Positions 22,578 to 34,016 of a DNA stretch of 64,000 nt are shown piece after piece. Origin of the DNA: Ereboglobus sp. PH5-10 (GTDB lineage: Bacteria; Verrucomicrobiota; Verrucomicrobiia; Opitutales; Opitutaceae); the NCBI RefSeq assembly GCF_029504735.1, contig NZ_JAQFIP010000004.1:1-64000 (forward strand), given 5' to 3'. Numbering within the stretch: position 1 is the first letter of the stretch; each line of letters begins with the position of its first letter. Position numbers and translations under genes: made by a program. The notes beneath the pieces are model-generated. The model made no database searches, had not been told where the DNA came from, and was given only the letters and a program-made list of their open reading frames with translations.

Positions 22578-23822
22578 ATGGACTTCGAAATTCGTGAGCT
22601 TTTCGCCGACAGAATCGGAGGTGCCGCCTACGGCACTTCCACCGAGATTTATAAGTTCGAACGGATTAAACGCGCCAAGCGCGAGGCCCTTAAAAACAAT
22701 CCCGGCGGTTGTATTATCGACCTTGGCGTCGGCGAGCCGGACGCGCCGGCGTTTCCGGACGTTGTGGCGACCCTGCAACGAGAGGCTCCGAAACCCGAAA
22801 ACCGCATTTATGCCGACAATGGCTGCATGGAGTTTCGGCAAGCCGCCGCGCGCTACATGCGCGAAATTTTCAACGTGGACGGCCTCGATCCCGAAACCGA
22901 AATCGTCCACTCCATCGGCTCGAAGGCGGCGCTCTCCATTCTCCCCGCCTGCATCGTTAATCCCGGCGATTACGTCATCACGACCACGCCCGGCTACCCG
23001 GTGTTCGGCACGCACGCGCGTTACCTTGGCGGGAATATTTTCCCGCTGCCGCTTCTGCCGGAAAACAATTTCCTGCCCGCGCTCAACAGCATTCCCGGCG
23101 ACATTCTGCCGCGCGCAAAAGTGCTCCTGCTGAACTTTCCAAACAACCCGACCGGCGCCGTCGCCACGCGCGAATTTTTCGAGGAGGCGCTCGCCTTTGC
23201 AAGAAAGCACAGGCTCATCATCATCCAGGACGCCGCCTACGCGGCCCTGCCTTACGACGGAAAACCGCTTTCAATCCTGCAAATCCCCGGAGCAAAAGAC
23301 ATCGCCGTCGAGCTGCACTCGCTCTCGAAAAGCCACAACATGACCGGATGGCGCATCGGTTTCGTCGCCGGCAATCCGTGGCTCGTGCGCGCTTATGCCG
23401 ACGTGAAGGACAACACCGATTCCGGCCAGTTTATCGCCATCCAAAAAGCCGCCGTCACCGCCCTTGGCAACCGCTCGATCCCGGGACAAATCGCCGCCAA
23501 ATACGCGCGCCGTTTCGACCTTCTGCTCCCCGTCCTGAAAAAAGCCGGATTCTCCTGCGAAAAACCCAAGGCGGGATTTTTTCTCTACACCGCCGCGCCC
23601 GAAAAAGTCCTCCACTCCGACGGTTCGGAAACCCGGTTTCCGAAAGCCGCGGATTTCAGCGAATGGCTCATCAAAAACCTGCTCATCAGCACCGTGTCCT
23701 GGGACGACGCCGGACGCCACGTCCGGTTTTCCGCCACCTTTCAGGCTGCCGACGAAACCGCCGAGCGCGTCATCGCCGCCGAACTGGAAGCGCGCCTGGC
23801 CGCGTGCCGGTTCGCATTCTGA
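22578..23822 (+). CDS. dapL: LL-diaminopimelate aminotransferase
   Basis: PLP aminotransferase that converts tetrahydrodipicolinate directly to LL-diaminopimelate, bypassing succinylated intermediates. The 414-residue protein has the fold-type-I pattern GEPDAPAFP, YADNGCMEFRQAAARYM, the NFPNNPTGA loop and the PLP lysine in HSLSKSHNMTGWRIGF. The DapL assignment rests on the N-terminal MDFEIRELFADRIGG and GEPD context typical of the Chlamydiae/Verrucomicrobia type. A related class I aminotransferase cannot be fully excluded. It starts 27 bases before gltB's start region, with glutamate as the shared amino donor. Confidence 0.85.
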   Translation: MDFEIRELFADRIGGAAYGTSTEIYKFERIKRAKREALKNNPGGCIIDLGVGEPDAPAFPDVVATLQREAPKPENRIYADNGCMEFRQAAARYMREIFNVDGLDPETEIVHSIGSKAALSILPACIVNPGDYVITTTPGYPVFGTHARYLGGNIFPLPLLPENNFLPALNSIPGDILPRAKVLLLNFPNNPTGAVATREFFEEALAFARKHRLIIIQDAAYAALPYDGKPLSILQIPGAKDIAVELHSLSKSHNMTGWRIGFVAGNPWLVRAYADVKDNTDSGQFIAIQKAAVTALGNRSIPGQIAAKYARRFDLLLPVLKKAGFSCEKPKAGFFLYTAAPEKVLHSDGSETRFPKAADFSEWLIKNLLISTVSWDDAGRHVRFSATFQAADETAERVIAAELEARLAACRFAF

Positions 23823-23849
23823 AACCGCAACCCATTTCCAGCAAACACA

Positions 23850-26800
23850 GTGAATCACACATCAAACGCACTCTCCGAAAAAAAACTCCCGCGCGCGCCC
23901 ATGCCGCCGCGCAAGCAGGGACTTTACGATCCTTGGTTTGAGCACGATGCCTGCGGTGTCGGTTTTGTCGTGGACGTCAAGGGCCGCGCCAGCCACCGCA
24001 TCATCGAGCAAGGACTCAAGGTCCTGGAAAAACTCGACCACCGCGGCGCGACCGGCGCGGAAACCAACACCGGCGACGGCGCGGGCATCCTAATGCAAAT
24101 TCCGCACGAGTTTTTCGCGCGCACCTGCGCAAAAGCGGGCGTCAAGCTGCCGCCGCGCGGACACTACGGGACGGGGCTTCTTTTTCTGCCGCGCAACGCC
24201 ACCCTTCGCCGCGACAGCGAGACGCACATCGCCCGCATCATTCGCAGCGAGGGGCAGGAAATCCTCGGATGGCGCACCGTGCCGACCGACAACTCCACGC
24301 TCGGCGAAACCGCCAAGGCCTGCGAACCCTGCATCCGCCAGGTTTTCATCAACCGCCCGCCCGAACTCGCCGACGAACTCGCCTTTGAGCGCAAACTCTA
24401 CATCATCCGCAAACGCATCTCGCGCGAGCTTGCCGCAATCGCCGGCGGCGACTCCGCCTACGTCCCAAGCCTCTCCGCGCGCACGATTGTCTACAAGGGG
24501 ATGCTGCTCACAACCCAGCTCCCCGAATACTTCACCGACTTGCGCGCGCCCGACCTCGCATCGGCCATCGCGCTCGTCCACTCGCGTTTTTCGACCAACA
24601 CTTTTCCAAGCTGGAACCGCGCGCATCCCTACCGCTACATCGCGCACAACGGCGAAATCAACACCCTGCGCGGCAACGTAAACTGGATGCACGCCCGCCA
24701 GGCGCACCTCGCAAGCGAACTCTTCGGCGACGACATCAAAAAAATCCTTCCCGTAATCAATCCCCACGGCAGCGATTCGGCCATGTTCGACAACACCCTC
24801 GAACTTCTCCATCTCGCCGGGCGCTCCCTCCCCCATGCCGTCATGATGATGATTCCGGAACCGTGGACCCACCACAAGGCGATGGACCCCGCCCTCCGCG
24901 CGTTTTACCAATACCACGCCTGCCTCACCGAACCCTGGGACGGCCCCGCCGCGCTCGTGTTCACCGACGGCAAACTCATCGGCACCCAGCTTGACCGCAA
25001 CGGCCTGCGTCCCGCCCGTTATTACATCACGAAAGACGACCTTGTTGTTCTCGCCTCCGAAGCGGGCGTCCTCGATGAAATCGCCCCCGAAAACATCGCC
25101 TCCAAAAACCGCCTCCAACCCGGGCGCATGCTTCTCATCGACACCGAACAGGGCAAAATCCTCGACGATCGCGAAGTGAAACGGCAACTCGCCGCCGCCC
25201 ATCCCTACCGGAAATGGCTGGACGAATACCTCGTCACCCTCGACAAGCTGCCGCCCGCCGAAAGTCTTCCCGAAAGCAATTTCGAAACCCTCGCGCAGCG
25301 GCAAACCGCCTTCGGCCACACCTACGAATCCGAGCACGCCGTCCTCCTCCCGATGGCGCGCGACGGCATCGAGGGCATAGGCTCCATGGGCAACGACACC
25401 CCGCTCGCCGTCCTCTCCAACAAACCGCGCCTGCTCTACGATTATTTCAAGCAACTCTTCGCGCAGGTCACAAACCCGCCCATCGACAGCATTCGCGAGG
25501 AAATCATCATTTCAATCGAGACACGCCTCGGCGCGGAGGGCAATTTCTTGCAAGCGCTGCCGACAAGCTGCCGCCGCGTCGAGCTGCCTTATCCCGTCAT
25601 CACCAACGAGGAGTTCGCAAAAATCCGCCGCATGAAACAACCCGGCCTCAAAGTCGGCGTCGTGCCGATCCTCTTCCCCGTGGCGGGCGGGCCGAAGGGT
25701 CTCGAAAAAGCGCTCGACGACGTTTTCAGCCGCGCCGCAAAACTCATCGAAAACGACGAGGTAAGCGTGCTCATCCTCAGTGACCGCGGTGTGAACGCGG
25801 GCAACGCCGCCATCCCCGCGCTGCTCGCCTCCGCCGGCCTGCACCACTACCTCATCCGCACCGGGCTGCGCACAAAGGTCAGTCTCGTCCTCGAAACAGG
25901 CGAGGCGCGCGAAACGCATCACTTCGCGCTGCTCGTCGGCTACGGCGTCAGCGCAATCAATCCCTACCTCGCCTTTGAGGGCATTGAAAAACTCGCCGGC
26001 GATGGCTGGCTGCCCGGGATTTCCAGCCGGGCTGCGGCGAAAAACTTCGTGAAAGCGGCCTCGAAGGGCGTCGTGAAAATCATGACAAAAATGGGCATCA
26101 CCTCCGCGCAAAGTTATCGCGGCGCGCAAGTTTTTGAGGCGGTCGGACTGCGCGATGACGTCATCGAAAAATACTTTACCTGGACGCCTTCGCGCATCGG
26201 CGGCGTCAACCTCGAAACCATCGCCGAGGAAACGCTCATGCGCCACGACGCCGCCTTCAATCCGCGCGGCGCAATCGCCTCCGGCGACACCGCCCTTCCC
26301 CCCGGCGGACACTATCGCTGGCGCGACAACGGCGAGTTCCACCTCTTCAATCCCGAGTCGATTCATGCGCTGCAAAAGGCCGTTCGCACCGGCGACTATG
26401 CCGTGTTCAAGCAATACACCCGCCTCATCGACGACCAGGCCGCGCACCTGTGCACCTTGCGCAGCCTTCTCGACTTCAAGCCCGCCGATCCCGTTCCGCT
26501 TGAGGAAGTCGAGCCGGTTGAAAAAATTCTCCGACGTTTCAAAACCGGCGCGATGTCCTACGGCTCCATTTCGCAGGAGGCGCACGAGACGCTCGCCATC
26601 GCCATGAACCGCATCGGCGGAAAATCCAACACCGGCGAGGGCGGCGAGTCTCCCGAGCGCTTCAAGCCGCTGCCCAACGGCGACTCAAAATGCTCCGCTA
26701 TCAAACAAGTCGCGTCGGGGCGTTTTGGCGTCACGAGCGAATACCTCGTCAACGCGAATGAAATCCAGATCAAGATGGCGCAGGGCGCGAAACCCGGCGA

Positions 26801-28493
26801 GGGCGGGCAACTGCCCGGCTCGAAGGCGTATCCGTGGATTGCCAAAACCCGCCACACAACCGCGGGCGTCGGCCTCATCTCGCCGCCTCCGCACCACGAC
26901 ATTTACTCGATCGAAGACCTGGCCGAGCTCATCCACGACTTGAAAAACGCAAACCACCGCGCGCGCATTTCCGTGAAACTCGTTTCCGAAGTCGGCGTCG
27001 GCACGATCGCCGCGGGCGTCGCCAAGGCGCACGCCGATGTTGTCCTCATTTCCGGGCACGACGGCGGCACGGGCGCGTCTCCGCTCAACTCGATTTACCA
27101 CGCCGGCCTCCCGTGGGAACTCGGCCTCGCCGAGACGCACCAGACGCTCGTCCTGAACAATCTCCGCTCGCGCATCGCCGTCGAAACCGACGGGCAGCTC
27201 AAAACCGGGCGCGATGTTGTCATCGCCGCCCTGCTCGGCGCGGAGGAATTCGGCTTCGCCACCACCGCGCTCGTCTCGACGGGCTGCATCATGATGCGCG
27301 TCTGCCACCTCAACACCTGCCCCGCCGGTGTCGCCACCCAAAACCCGGAACTGCGAAAACAGTTCAAGGGCCGTCCCGAGGATGTCGTCAATTTCATGAC
27401 CTTCATCGCGCGGGAAGTTCGCGAGCTGATGGCTCAACTCGGTTTTCGCACGCTCGACGAAATGGTCGGGCGCGTTGAGCGCCTCGAATCGCGCAAGGCC
27501 GTCACTCATTGGAAAGCCCGGGGCATCGACCTCTCGAACCTTCTTTACGCGCCTGATGGCGGCGAGGAGACCGTGCGCCACTGCCGGATTCCGCAGGATC
27601 ACGGACTCGAAAAATCCTTCGATGTCACCGCGCTTCTGGCAAGCTGCCGCCCTGCCATTGAGCGCGGTGAAAAAGTCTCCGCGGAGTTTCCGATCAAAAA
27701 TATCCACCGCGTCGTCGGCACGCGCACCGGCAGCGAAGTCACGCGCAAGTGGGGCGCGAACGGGTTGCCCGAGGACACCATCGACATTCGCTTTCACGGC
27801 AGCGCCGGCCAGAGCTTCGGCGCGTTTATCCCCAAAGGCATGACATTCCGGCTTGCGGGCGACGCGAACGACTATGTCGGCAAAGGTCTTAGCGGCGGCA
27901 AAATCATCATCCATCCGCCCGCCTCCAGCACCTTCGAGCCCGCGCGAAACATCATCATCGGCAACGTCGCCCTTTACGGCGCGACATCCGGCGAGCTCTA
28001 CGCATGCGGCATGGCGGGCGAACGCTTTGCCGTCCGCAATTCCGGAGCGACCGCGGTCGTCGAATCCGTCGGCGATCACGGCCTCGAATACATGACCGGC
28101 GGGAAAGTCGTCGTGCTCGGCGCCACGGGGCGCAATTTTGCCGCGGGCATGAGCGGCGGCATCGCCTATGTCCACGACCCCGAAAACCGCCTCCCCTCAA
28201 ACCTCAACGACAGCATGGTGTTTGTTGAAAAAATCGAGGACGCGGATGAATCCGCCTCGTTGCGGCAGCTTGTCGAAAACCACGCGCGCTACACGCAAAG
28301 CGCCGTCGCCCAAAAACTCCTCGGCAATTGGGACGCCGCGCTCCCGCACTTTGTCAAAATCATGCCGAAGGATTACAAACGAATGCTCGAGGCCATCGAA
28401 AAAGCGAAAGCCGAGGGACTCGCCGGCGACCACGCCATCGCCGCCGCCTTCGAAGCCAACGCCCACGACCACTCCCGCGTCGGCGGGAATTAA
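23850..28493 (+). CDS. gltB: Glutamate synthase large subunit
   Basis: NADPH-GOGAT alpha subunit: transfers the glutamine amide to 2-oxoglutarate. The 1547-residue protein has an N-terminal Ntn amidotransferase domain whose nucleophile is C35 (HDACGVGFV), exposed after removal of a propeptide. A central domain, the FMN-binding synthase domain ([22 protein letters not shown]) and the 3Fe-4S cysteines in [13 protein letters not shown] follow, then a C-terminal beta-helix (GGKVVVLG). The GTG at 23850 is used; an ATG at 23901 (M18) would also leave the catalytic Cys. gltD follows after 76 bases. Confidence 0.96.
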   Translation: MNHTSNALSEKKLPRAPMPPRKQGLYDPWFEHDACGVGFVVDVKGRASHRIIEQGLKVLEKLDHRGATGAETNTGDGAGILMQIPHEFFARTCAKAGVKLPPRGHYGTGLLFLPRNATLRRDSETHIARIIRSEGQEILGWRTVPTDNSTLGETAKACEPCIRQVFINRPPELADELAFERKLYIIRKRISRELAAIAGGDSAYVPSLSARTIVYKGMLLTTQLPEYFTDLRAPDLASAIALVHSRFSTNTFPSWNRAHPYRYIAHNGEINTLRGNVNWMHARQAHLASELFGDDIKKILPVINPHGSDSAMFDNTLELLHLAGRSLPHAVMMMIPEPWTHHKAMDPALRAFYQYHACLTEPWDGPAALVFTDGKLIGTQLDRNGLRPARYYITKDDLVVLASEAGVLDEIAPENIASKNRLQPGRMLLIDTEQGKILDDREVKRQLAAAHPYRKWLDEYLVTLDKLPPAESLPESNFETLAQRQTAFGHTYESEHAVLLPMARDGIEGIGSMGNDTPLAVLSNKPRLLYDYFKQLFAQVTNPPIDSIREEIIISIETRLGAEGNFLQALPTSCRRVELPYPVITNEEFAKIRRMKQPGLKVGVVPILFPVAGGPKGLEKALDDVFSRAAKLIENDEVSVLILSDRGVNAGNAAIPALLASAGLHHYLIRTGLRTKVSLVLETGEARETHHFALLVGYGVSAINPYLAFEGIEKLAGDGWLPGISSRAAAKNFVKAASKGVVKIMTKMGITSAQSYRGAQVFEAVGLRDDVIEKYFTWTPSRIGGVNLETIAEETLMRHDAAFNPRGAIASGDTALPPGGHYRWRDNGEFHLFNPESIHALQKAVRTGDYAVFKQYTRLIDDQAAHLCTLRSLLDFKPADPVPLEEVEPVEKILRRFKTGAMSYGSISQEAHETLAIAMNRIGGKSNTGEGGESPERFKPLPNGDSKCSAIKQVASGRFGVTSEYLVNANEIQIKMAQGAKPGEGGQLPGSKAYPWIAKTRHTTAGVGLISPPPHHDIYSIEDLAELIHDLKNANHRARISVKLVSEVGVGTIAAGVAKAHADVVLISGHDGGTGASPLNSIYHAGLPWELGLAETHQTLVLNNLRSRIAVETDGQLKTGRDVVIAALLGAEEFGFATTALVSTGCIMMRVCHLNTCPAGVATQNPELRKQFKGRPEDVVNFMTFIAREVRELMAQLGFRTLDEMVGRVERLESRKAVTHWKARGIDLSNLLYAPDGGEETVRHCRIPQDHGLEKSFDVTALLASCRPAIERGEKVSAEFPIKNIHRVVGTRTGSEVTRKWGANGLPEDTIDIRFHGSAGQSFGAFIPKGMTFRLAGDANDYVGKGLSGGKIIIHPPASSTFEPARNIIIGNVALYGATSGELYACGMAGERFAVRNSGATAVVESVGDHGLEYMTGGKVVVLGATGRNFAAGMSGGIAYVHDPENRLPSNLNDSMVFVEKIEDADESASLRQLVENHARYTQSAVAQKLLGNWDAALPHFVKIMPKDYKRMLEAIEKAKAEGLAGDHAIAAAFEANAHDHSRVGGN

Positions 28494-28569
28494 GCGCCTC
28501 CGGCCAATAAGACCGATCCGACTGATAAGACCACTCCGACCACACGAAAAAATTTAAAATAAAAACGCT

Positions 28570-30060
28570 ATGGGAAAACCAACAGGATTTCTGGAATACA
28601 TGCGCGAGATTCCGACGGATCGTCCGCCGCTCGACCGTCTTCGCGACTGGAATGAATTTCATCATAAACTCGACGAGGAAAAACTCCGGCGCCAGGGCGC
28701 GCGCTGCATGGATTGCGGCGTCCCGTTCTGCCACACCGGAAAACTCATCTCCGGCATGGCGGCGGGTTGTCCCGTCCACAACCTCATCCCCGAATTCAAC
28801 GACCTCGTTTTCCGCGGACTCTGGAGGGAGGCCTATGCGCGCCTCGACAAAACAAACAACTTCCCCGAGTTCACCGGACGTGTCTGTCCCGCGCCTTGCG
28901 AGGGTTCGTGCGTCCTCGGTATCAATCGCCCGCCCGTCGCCATCAAAAACAACGAGTGCTCGATCAGCGAGCGCGCTTGGGGCGAAGGCTGGGTCGTGCC
29001 GCGTCCGCCGAAATTCCGCACGGGCAAAAAAGTTGCCGTCGTCGGTTCCGGTCCCGCGGGCCTCGCCGCCGCCGCGCAACTCAACCGCGCCGGCCATGCC
29101 GTCACCGTTTTCGAGCGCGCCGACCGGCCGGGCGGGCTGCTCATGTATGGCATTCCCAACATGAAGCTCGACAAGCGCGACGTTGTCCTGCGTCGCATCC
29201 GCAATATGGAAGCCGAGGGCGTCACCTTTGTTTGCAACGCCGAAATCGGCGGCGGCAGCGTCTCGGACATCGAGCCTGATGAACTGCTTGCCACCCACGA
29301 TGCGATCGTTCTTTGCATCGGCGCCACGCAGCCGCGCGACCTGCCCGTCGAGGGTCGCAATTTGGACGGCGTTCATTTCGCCGTGGATTTTCTCACAGAA
29401 AACACGAAGGCCGTTTTGTCGGGAAACAAAACCGCGCCCGCCATTTCCGCGGCAGGCAAACACGTCATCGTCATTGGCGGCGGCGACACCGGCACCGATT
29501 GCGTCGGCACCTCGCTCCGCCAAGGCTGCGCCTCCGTGCGGCAAATTGAAATCATGCCCGAATCGCCGCGCGCGCGCCAGCCCGGCAACCCCTGGCCCGA
29601 ATGGCCCAAGGTTTTGAAAACCGATTACGGTCAGGAAGAGGCCGCCGCGCGACAAGGCGCCGACCCGCGCGCATATTTGACAACCGTCAAAAAATTCATC
29701 GGCGAAAAAAGCGTGCGTGAACTCGTGGCGGTTGAAGTGAAATGGGAGAAAAATCAAAACGGACAATTCATCCCAAGGGAGCAGCCCGGCACCGAAAAAA
29801 CACTGAAGGCCGACCTCGTCCTTCTGGCGATGGGTTTTCTCGGCCCCGAGCAATCCCTGCCCGGCCAACTGAAGCTGGAAACCGACGCCCGCGGAAACAT
29901 CAAGGCCGCGCATGAGATTCACCGGACAAATCATCCGAAAGTCTTCGCCGCCGGTGACTGTCGCCGGGGCCAAAGCCTGGTTGTCTGGGCGATCAACGAG
30001 GGCCGAGCCGCCGCCCGCGAATGTGATCGCGCACTCATGGGGTCCACATTGTTGCCGTAA
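28570..30060 (+). CDS. gltD: Glutamate synthase small subunit
   Basis: NADPH-oxidising beta subunit of GOGAT, 496 residues. N-terminal Cys clusters for 4Fe-4S centres ([25 protein letters not shown]) precede an FAD fold ([17 protein letters not shown]) and an NAD(P) fold ([18 protein letters not shown]). The C-terminal [18 protein letters not shown] is typical. It passes electrons to GltB, encoded just upstream. Confidence 0.96.
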   Translation: MGKPTGFLEYMREIPTDRPPLDRLRDWNEFHHKLDEEKLRRQGARCMDCGVPFCHTGKLISGMAAGCPVHNLIPEFNDLVFRGLWREAYARLDKTNNFPEFTGRVCPAPCEGSCVLGINRPPVAIKNNECSISERAWGEGWVVPRPPKFRTGKKVAVVGSGPAGLAAAAQLNRAGHAVTVFERADRPGGLLMYGIPNMKLDKRDVVLRRIRNMEAEGVTFVCNAEIGGGSVSDIEPDELLATHDAIVLCIGATQPRDLPVEGRNLDGVHFAVDFLTENTKAVLSGNKTAPAISAAGKHVIVIGGGDTGTDCVGTSLRQGCASVRQIEIMPESPRARQPGNPWPEWPKVLKTDYGQEEAAARQGADPRAYLTTVKKFIGEKSVRELVAVEVKWEKNQNGQFIPREQPGTEKTLKADLVLLAMGFLGPEQSLPGQLKLETDARGNIKAAHEIHRTNHPKVFAAGDCRRGQSLVVWAINEGRAAARECDRALMGSTLLP

Positions 30061-30184
30061 GGATTGCCGGGCGAACATCCCCCGCATTCTCACACAAACG
30101 ATCCGTAAGATTGGCGGGGCAAAGAGTGCCAACAACTCCGCGATGTTGCCGCGAAAATTTGCCACGGGGTATTCGTCACGGCAG

Positions 30185-30206
30185 TTCACACGATTGTAAC
30201 ATTCCC
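30185..30206 (+). promoter_or_regulatory. Pho-box-like site before pstS
   Basis: The sequence TTCACACGATTGTAACATTC starts 100 bases before pstS and holds two TNACA half-sites 11 bases apart, the spacing of PhoB direct repeats. Closely similar sequences occur at 34703, 38939 and 41104. PhoB itself is encoded at 38.2-38.9 kb. Confidence 0.65.
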
Positions 30207-30284
30207 GCCACGAATTCGCCACATGCGGCGGGCATTGTCTTGGTGTGATCCGCCGCACGCGGATGCAAAAACACCAAGACAAAC

Positions 30285-31148
30285 ATGAAATCCAGAGGCC
30301 TCCTTAAAAAATCGCCCACACCACCGGCGTTCTTTTTGCCATCTCCGCGCATCCTCGCATTCATCCTCGCGCTCGCGGCGGGCATTCCCGCCAGCGCCGG
30401 GAAAATCGTCATCAGGGGCTCCGACACGCTCGGCGCAAAACTCGTGCCCATGCTCGCCGAGCAATACAGGGCGGCCAAGCCCGGCGTCACTTTTGAAATC
30501 GCCGCCGAGGGTTCCACCACCGGCATCGCCGCCATCATCGACGGCACCGCGCAAATCGGCATGTCCTCGCGCAGCGCCAAATCCACCGAAATGTCCGCGG
30601 CTTCCGCCAAGGGCGTTGACATGAGGGCCACCATCGTCGCCTACGACGGCATCGGCATCATCGTCAACGCCGGCAATCCGCTCGCCGGCCTCACCCGCCG
30701 CCAGATCGAGCAAATCTTCACCGGCGACATCACCGACTGGTCCGCGGTCGGCGGCAAGCCGGGCAAGATCTCAATCTACACGCGCAACACCTCCTCCGGC
30801 ACCTACGCCGACTTCAAGCAGCTCGCCATGCGCAAGCGCGACTACGCCAGGTCCTCGCAAAAAATGGCCGGCAACGAACAGATCGCCGCCGAGGTTGCGC
30901 GAAATCCAAACGGCATCGGCTACGTCGGGCTCGCCTATCTCGGCAGCCCGGGCATCAAGGCGCTTTCGGCTGACGGCGCGCTTCCCACAAAACAAGCCGT
31001 GCTCGACAAAAAATATCCGCTCGCCCGCCCGACCTTCTACTACACGAACGGACAGCCGTCCGGGGAGGCCGCGGCGTTTGTCGCCTTCACGCTCGGCGAG
31101 GAAGGCCAGCGCATCGCCGAGAAAATCGGGTTCGTGCCCGTGCGCTGA
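30285..31148 (+). CDS. pstS: Phosphate ABC transporter substrate-binding protein
   Basis: Periplasmic phosphate-binding protein, 287 residues. A signal peptide (ILAFILALAAGIPASAG) is followed by the mature start KIVIRGSDTLGAKLVP. Phosphate-site segments AAEGSTTGIAAIIDGTAQIGMSSR and YTRNTSSGTYADFKQLA are present. The length is near that of short PstS proteins. It leads the pst genes and has a Pho-box-like site upstream. Confidence 0.94.
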   Translation: MKSRGLLKKSPTPPAFFLPSPRILAFILALAAGIPASAGKIVIRGSDTLGAKLVPMLAEQYRAAKPGVTFEIAAEGSTTGIAAIIDGTAQIGMSSRSAKSTEMSAASAKGVDMRATIVAYDGIGIIVNAGNPLAGLTRRQIEQIFTGDITDWSAVGGKPGKISIYTRNTSSGTYADFKQLAMRKRDYARSSQKMAGNEQIAAEVARNPNGIGYVGLAYLGSPGIKALSADGALPTKQAVLDKKYPLARPTFYYTNGQPSGEAAAFVAFTLGEEGQRIAEKIGFVPVR

Positions 31149-31166
31149 GCGCGTTTCGCGCCCGGT

Positions 31167-31339
31167 CAATGAAGAATGAAAAATGTGGAATGTAGAATTG
31201 TAGAATGAAAGCTCCCAAACCCACTTCAGAGAAAACACCCGCGGGCGAAAAACCCGCGGGCGGGGCGCCGGCTTCCGGAGGCCGTGCGGGGCGTCGGCTC
31301 GTTCCCGGTTCCTCTTTTTCCATTATGCATTCCTCATTG
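31167..31339. repeat. Short element with imperfect terminal inverted repeats at pstS-pstC junction
   Basis: The left arm (31167-31185, CAATGAAGAATGAAAAATG) and right arm (31321-31339) are inverted with 16 of 19 positions matching. The interior contains two copies of CCCGCGGG separated by 8 bases. It spans the pstS-pstC gap and the first 40 codons of the longer pstC frame, and looks like a small non-autonomous insertion. Confidence 0.45.
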
Positions 31340-32872
31340 GTCGCGCGGCTCATCCGCGCGGCGTTCGGCTCCACCGCGCTCGTCGCGCTTCTCATTCTCG
31401 CGCTCATCACGATCTTTCTTTTTCGCGAGGGGCTGCCGTTTTTTCGCGACAGCCGCAACGACCTCGTTCTCTACCGGCGCGCCGGGCTCGAATACGTTGA
31501 CATCCTTCGCCGCGCCGAGACGGAGCACGCCGCGCTCGTCCGCGAACTTTTCGACATTCGCCTTCGCGCCTTTCAACATTTTACCGATGACGCCCGTCTC
31601 CCGGTCGCCGACGCCAACGCCCGCCTGTCCGCCTTCGATGATTTCGCAGTCCGGTTCGGCGACGCCATCGGCCCGGTCCGCGAGCTGGTTTCCGACATCG
31701 GCGAAACCGCCGTCGCCATCAAGACCCGCGCGGCGCTCCGGCACGACAAGGCCGTGCAACGCCGGCAGCTCCTCGACGCCGGAAAAACCACCGAGGCGGG
31801 GCGGATAAAAATCGAGCCGGTTGATTTCCAGGCGGAAATCAAGCCCGTCCTCGATACGCTTCCCGCCTGCCGCGACGCCCTCCGCGCCACCGGCGACGAA
31901 CTGGGCGCCATCCTCTCCGCATCCGGAAACACCGGCCTCCCGCCGGCGCTCGCCAGCGGACGGATGGAAAACTTTCAAGCGCGCGTCCGCGCCTTCATCG
32001 CGAAACTCCCCGCAATCGAAAACGAGCTCGCCGGCTGGCGCGCCGACGCGCCCGTGCCGTGGCATGCGAGTGCGCGCGCGTTTTTCACCGGGCGCGAATG
32101 GACGACCGCCAGCTTTTGGCAGGACTGGTATGGAATCCTGCCGCTCCTGAGCGGCTCGCTTCTCGCGTCGCTCATCGCGCTGGCGATTGCCGTTCCGCTC
32201 GGCGTCGGCGCGGCCATCTACATCAGCCAGGTGGCGTCGCCGCGCGAGCAGCGCCTTGTCAAGCCCGCCATCGAATTCATCTCCGCGCTCCCGTCGGTGG
32301 TGCTCGGTTTTTTCGGGATCGCCGTCCTTGGCGAGCTGCTGCGCTCGCTCTCGCAAACCTCGTGGTTCGCCTGGCTCCCCGGCTTCCCGATCATCGAGCG
32401 GCTCAACGCGCTGACGGCGGGCTGCCTGCTCGCGCTCATATCGATTCCGACGATTTTCACGCTTGCCGAGGACGCGCTCACCAACGTCCCGCGCGCGCTT
32501 CGCGAAGCCTCGTTTGCGCTCGGCGCCAGCCGCCTGCAAACCACGCTCCGCATCATCACCCCCGCCGCGCTCTCGGGCATCATCTCGGCGGTGCTGCTCG
32601 GATTCGGGCGCGTGATCGGCGAAACGATGGTGGTGCTCCTCTGCGCCGGAAACCGCATCGCCATTCCCGATTTCAGCGCAGGCCCGGCGGTCGTCACGCA
32701 ACCCGTGCACACCATGACCGGCATCATCGCCCAGGAAATGGGCGAGGTTGTCCACGGCGGCATCCACTACCGCGCGCTCTTCGTCGTGGGCATGGTGCTG
32801 TTTGTCCTCTCGCTCCTCATCAACTACACGGCGCAAAAAATCCTCCTCCGCCACCGGCTTCCCGCGTCATGA
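31325..32872 (+). CDS. pstC: Phosphate ABC transporter permease
   Basis: Inner-membrane permease of the Pst system. The protein is 515 residues from this ATG, against about 300-320 in E. coli. The extra length is a region of about 200 residues after the first membrane helix (SLVARLIRAAF...FLFREGLPFF), probably periplasmic and helical. The later part has the normal permease core, with EFISALPSVVLGFFGIAVLG and the EAA loop ALREASFALGASRLQTTL. An in-frame ATG at 31205 would add 40 Ala/Pro/Gly/Lys-rich residues that lie inside an inverted-repeat element, so 31325 is preferred. It overlaps pstA by 4 bases. Confidence 0.88.
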   Translation: MHSSLVARLIRAAFGSTALVALLILALITIFLFREGLPFFRDSRNDLVLYRRAGLEYVDILRRAETEHAALVRELFDIRLRAFQHFTDDARLPVADANARLSAFDDFAVRFGDAIGPVRELVSDIGETAVAIKTRAALRHDKAVQRRQLLDAGKTTEAGRIKIEPVDFQAEIKPVLDTLPACRDALRATGDELGAILSASGNTGLPPALASGRMENFQARVRAFIAKLPAIENELAGWRADAPVPWHASARAFFTGREWTTASFWQDWYGILPLLSGSLLASLIALAIAVPLGVGAAIYISQVASPREQRLVKPAIEFISALPSVVLGFFGIAVLGELLRSLSQTSWFAWLPGFPIIERLNALTAGCLLALISIPTIFTLAEDALTNVPRALREASFALGASRLQTTLRIITPAALSGIISAVLLGFGRVIGETMVVLLCAGNRIAIPDFSAGPAVVTQPVHTMTGIIAQEMGEVVHGGIHYRALFVVGMVLFVLSLLINYTAQKILLRHRLPAS

Positions 32873-33915
32873 ATTTCCACCAACAAAACAACACCCGCCG
32901 CCGTCGCGAGGCCGCCGTTTTCGGGCTCCTTCGCGCCTCGACTTACCTGGTCCTGCTTTGCGGCGCGCTCGTGGTTGGCACGATTGTGTTCAAAGGCGCG
33001 CCGGTTCTTTTCAAGGCGGAGTTTCCCTTCATCAACATCGCGTTTTTCACCGAGGCGCCCGAGACGCTCCACGTTTTTGAACACGACGGAAAAAAGCTGG
33101 AGCTCGGCGACCGCGACTACCGCGCTTTCATGGAAAATCTCGCCGCCCCGTCCGCATCGCAACCCGCCGTCGCGCCGCGTTCCGAGCACGCCTACGTTTA
33201 TTCGGTCGGCGGCATTTTTCCCTGCATCGTCGGCACGCTGCTTCTCGTCGCGGGCTCCATGACACTGGCGCTTTTTCTCGGCGTCTGCTCGGCGATTTAC
33301 CTCAACGAATACGCGCGCCAAAACACGGTCACGCGCCTCATCCGGCTCGCGGTGCTCAACCTTGCCGGCGTGCCCTCGATCGTGTTCGGACTTTTTGGCT
33401 TCGGCCTGTTTGTGATATTTCTCGGTTGGAACGTCTCCCTTATGGCAGGCTGGTTTACGCTCGCGTTCATGGTCCTGCCCGTCGTGATCACCGCGAGCGA
33501 GGAAGCGCTTAAGTCCGTCCCGCGCGGCTACCGCGAAGCCTCGCTCGCGCTTGGCGCGACGCGCTGGCAGACGATCCGCAAAAGCGTGCTGCCCTACGCG
33601 CTGCCCGGCATCCTCACCTCGTCGATTCTCGGCATCGCGCGCGTCGCCGGGGAAACCGCGCCTATCATGTTCACCGCCGCCTACGTCGTGCGCGACCAGT
33701 TGCCCTGGCAAGTCGCGAAGCTCACCGATTTCTTTTTTCAAGGCGTGATGGCGCTCCCGTATCACATCTACGTGGTCAGCTCAAAAATCCCGCAAAACGA
33801 ATACACCGAACGCGTGCAATACGGTTCGACGCTCGTATTCCTTCTCCTCGTCGCCCTGATCGCCGCCGCCTCGATCCTCCTCCGCAACCGCCTTCGGAAA
33901 AAACATTCGTGGTGA
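32869..33915 (+). CDS. pstA: Phosphate ABC transporter permease
   Basis: Second Pst permease, 348 residues, starting at the ATGA overlap with the pstC stop. After the first helix (YLVLLCGALVVGTIVF) there is an inserted soluble stretch of about 60 residues (HVFEHDGKKLELGDRDYRAF). The permease core follows, with LAGVPSIVFGLFGFGLFVIF and the EAA loop GYREASLALGATRWQTIRKS. The extended loops in both PstA and PstC suggest they evolved together. Confidence 0.92.
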   Translation: MNFHQQNNTRRRREAAVFGLLRASTYLVLLCGALVVGTIVFKGAPVLFKAEFPFINIAFFTEAPETLHVFEHDGKKLELGDRDYRAFMENLAAPSASQPAVAPRSEHAYVYSVGGIFPCIVGTLLLVAGSMTLALFLGVCSAIYLNEYARQNTVTRLIRLAVLNLAGVPSIVFGLFGFGLFVIFLGWNVSLMAGWFTLAFMVLPVVITASEEALKSVPRGYREASLALGATRWQTIRKSVLPYALPGILTSSILGIARVAGETAPIMFTAAYVVRDQLPWQVAKLTDFFFQGVMALPYHIYVVSSKIPQNEYTERVQYGSTLVFLLLVALIAAASILLRNRLRKKHSW

Positions 33916-34016
33916 GCGTGACAGACGCCGCCGTGTGAACAGAGAACAAAAAACATTGCTTTCCATGCACGCCAATTGCGTTGAGGCCAATGGCACTATT
34001 AGTCATAAACAAGATC

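Noticed and set aside
24090-25454. 454-codon frame opposite gltB
   Set aside because: Antisense shadow with no recognisable domain; gltB on the plus strand is unambiguous.
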